Shown: in pieces, positions 62,893-64,000 of the stretch | How the letters are laid out: each line of letters opens with the position of its first letter | How positions within the stretch are numbered: position 1 is the stretch's first letter | Assembly (NCBI RefSeq): GCF_023715685.1 | Contig: NZ_JAMBOQ010000001.1 | Span: 744,001 to 808,000, forward strand | Origin: Priestia aryabhattai | Lineage (GTDB): Bacteria; Bacillota; Bacilli; Bacillales; Bacillaceae_H | DNA: 64,000 nt | Direction of reading: 5' to 3' | Notes under the pieces: generated by a model | What the model was told of the DNA's origin: nothing | Databases searched by the model: none | The model's input: the letters and a program-made list of their open reading frames with translations, nothing else | Translations under genes and position numbers: made by a program

Positions 62893-64000
62893 TTAAGCTG
62901 TTTCCATTGTTTCTTTTGTTAACTGCATATGAATATTTAACGCCGTTTGTTTTCCTTGCTGAGCAGCTGTCACAACCATTGCTTCTCCTTGCCCTTTACC
63001 AAAAATAACGTCTCCACAAGCAAATACTTTTGGATTTGATGTTTGGAACGTCTCTTGATTAATTAAGACAACTCCGTCTTCATGATGCAGCTGAAATTGT
63101 TGAATCAAGGATAGGTATCGTTCTTGACCAATTGCTTTCACAACAGCGTCGACTGGAATCGTAAACGTTGAACCTTCAACAGGAACAGGCTTCCTGCGGC
63201 CGTCTGCATCTGGATCTGTTAACGTCATTTTTACGCATTCAATTCCGCTCACCTTACCATTTTCATCTCCAATAATTCGTATAGGAGCTGTTAACCAACG
63301 GAATTCAACACCATCTTGTTTCGCAAATTCAAATTCAAAATCATAAGCCGTCATTTCTTCTCGTGTACGACGGTATAAAATTTGAACATTTTCAGCCCCC
63401 AAGCGCACGGAACACGTAGCACCATCAATCGCAGTATTTCCCGCACCAATGACGGCAACACGTTTATCCACAAATTCTGTTGATAACGCTTCTGACTTCG
63501 TTTTTTTAACGAAATCAATCGCATCATACACACCGTCTAGCTCTTCACCTTCAACATGTAGAGAAGGCACCTTACTCATACCAATAGCTAATACAACCGC
63601 ATCATATGACTGCAATAATTCGCTTGGAAGAATATCTTCTCCAATTCTTACGTTCGTTTTAATTTTCACATCTAAGCTTTTTACTTGTTCAACTTCCCAG
63701 AATGAAATCGCTTGAGGAAGACGAAAAGACACGATTCCATATGTATTTAACCCTCCTGCTTGTTTTTCCGCTTCAAAAATGGTTACATCGTACCCAAATC
63801 GCGCCAATTCTCTTGCTGCAGAAAGACCAGCCGGACCTCCACCAACAATCGCTACTTTTTTGCCATTTGCTTTTCCTTTCTCAAACAGCACCTGTTCATT
63901 TTGAATAGCCCAATCCGTTGCGTAGCGCTGCAAATCTCCAATCATAATTGGTTTTGTTGAATGGTTAAGCACGCACGCTCCTTCACATAGTTCATCGGTT
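62893..64000 (-). CDS. preT: Dihydropyrimidine dehydrogenase subunit PreT, partial
   Basis: At least 369 residues; open at the right edge. At the edge the frame reads ...LCEGACVLNHSTKPIMIGDLQ, the end of the GltD-like Fe-S domain, so the true start lies beyond 64000. FAD motif VAIVGGGPAGLSAARELA, GLNTYGIVSFRLP, NAD motif VAVIGAGNTAIDGA, and VFACGDVIFGKGQGEAMV. Passes electrons from NAD(P)H to PreA. Likely the first or second gene of the operon. Confidence 0.94.
   Translation of the reverse strand, partial: TDELCEGACVLNHSTKPIMIGDLQRYATDWAIQNEQVLFEKGKANGKKVAIVGGGPAGLSAARELARFGYDVTIFEAEKQAGGLNTYGIVSFRLPQAISFWEVEQVKSLDVKIKTNVRIGEDILPSELLQSYDAVVLAIGMSKVPSLHVEGEELDGVYDAIDFVKKTKSEALSTEFVDKRVAVIGAGNTAIDGATCSVRLGAENVQILYRRTREEMTAYDFEFEFAKQDGVEFRWLTAPIRIIGDENGKVSGIECVKMTLTDPDADGRRKPVPVEGSTFTIPVDAVVKAIGQERYLSLIQQFQLHHEDGVVLINQETFQTSNPKVFACGDVIFGKGQGEAMVVTAAQQGKQTALNIHMQLTKETMETA

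Overview
This window is core chromosome of a spore-forming, low-GC Gram-positive bacterium of the Bacillaceae. Protein sequences and gene order follow Bacillus subtilis closely (ypdA-gudB-mecB ... recQ-ypbB-fer ... res ... spmAB-dacB ... scpAB ... spoVA ... sigF ... xerD-fur-spoIIM-nudF ... proI-namA-rnz), with differences that point to Bacillus (Priestia) megaterium or a near relative. I saw no tRNA, rRNA, CRISPR array, prophage or insertion sequence. Almost all DNA is coding, and most transcription units end in clear intrinsic terminators.

Layout. 1-9.3 kb: end of bacillithiol disulfide reductase ypdA, glutamate dehydrogenase gudB, ClpC adaptor mecB, a MerR/B12-binding regulator absent from this place in B. 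subtilis, ypbG-ypbF-ypbD, recQ-ypbB and ferredoxin. 9.3-12.9 kb: riboflavin transporter ribU under an FMN riboswitch, serA, and a secreted M23/LysM peptidase. 13-19 kb: resE-resD and resC-resB-resA for cytochrome c maturation and redox signalling. 19-27 kb: rluB, spmA-spmB-dacB (spore core dehydration and cortex), scpA-scpB (chromosome condensation), a 32-residue YjcZ-like sporulation peptide, ypuF, a solitary ribT, ppiB and ypuA. 27-36.5 kb: lysA, the seven-gene spoVA operon (dipicolinate channel) and the dacF-spoIIAA-spoIIAB-sigF forespore switch. 36.6-43.8 kb: punA-drm, xerD-yqzK, fur, spoIIM, nudF, an extended mciZ, and yqkF-yqkE. 43.8-47.7 kb: an inserted ketone-body/leucine catabolic module (CoA transferase A+B, thiolase, HMG-CoA lyase) with two cre-like CcpA sites. 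47.8-54.5 kb: yqkD, yqkB, a CDGSH protein, yqjQ-yqjP, proI, namA, rnz. 54.5-64 kb: a reductive pyrimidine degradation locus (preT-preA-hydA plus a 70-residue ORF; a PucR-type regulator; mmsA plus a beta-alanine-type aminotransferase). preT runs off the right edge.

How the parts work together. The sporulation genes cover engulfment (spoIIM), the first forespore sigma factor (sigF), mother-cell inhibition of FtsZ (mciZ), cortex formation (dacB, spmAB) and DPA transport (spoVA). Promoter-like sites for sigma-H, F, E and G sit upstream of the expected genes. The right end appears able to turn uracil or thymine into beta-alanine or beta-aminoisobutyrate and then acyl-CoA; beta-ureidopropionase is not inside the window.

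The least explained signals are two ~100-nt elements (1984-2078 and 41516-41627) that both fold as three-way junctions closed by a GC-rich stem running into a U tract; two perfect inverted repeats flanking the PucR-type gene (57539-57576 and 59369-59400); the 70-residue protein at the end of the pyrimidine operon; and a hairpin in the proI leader. I found no clearly new multi-gene system.
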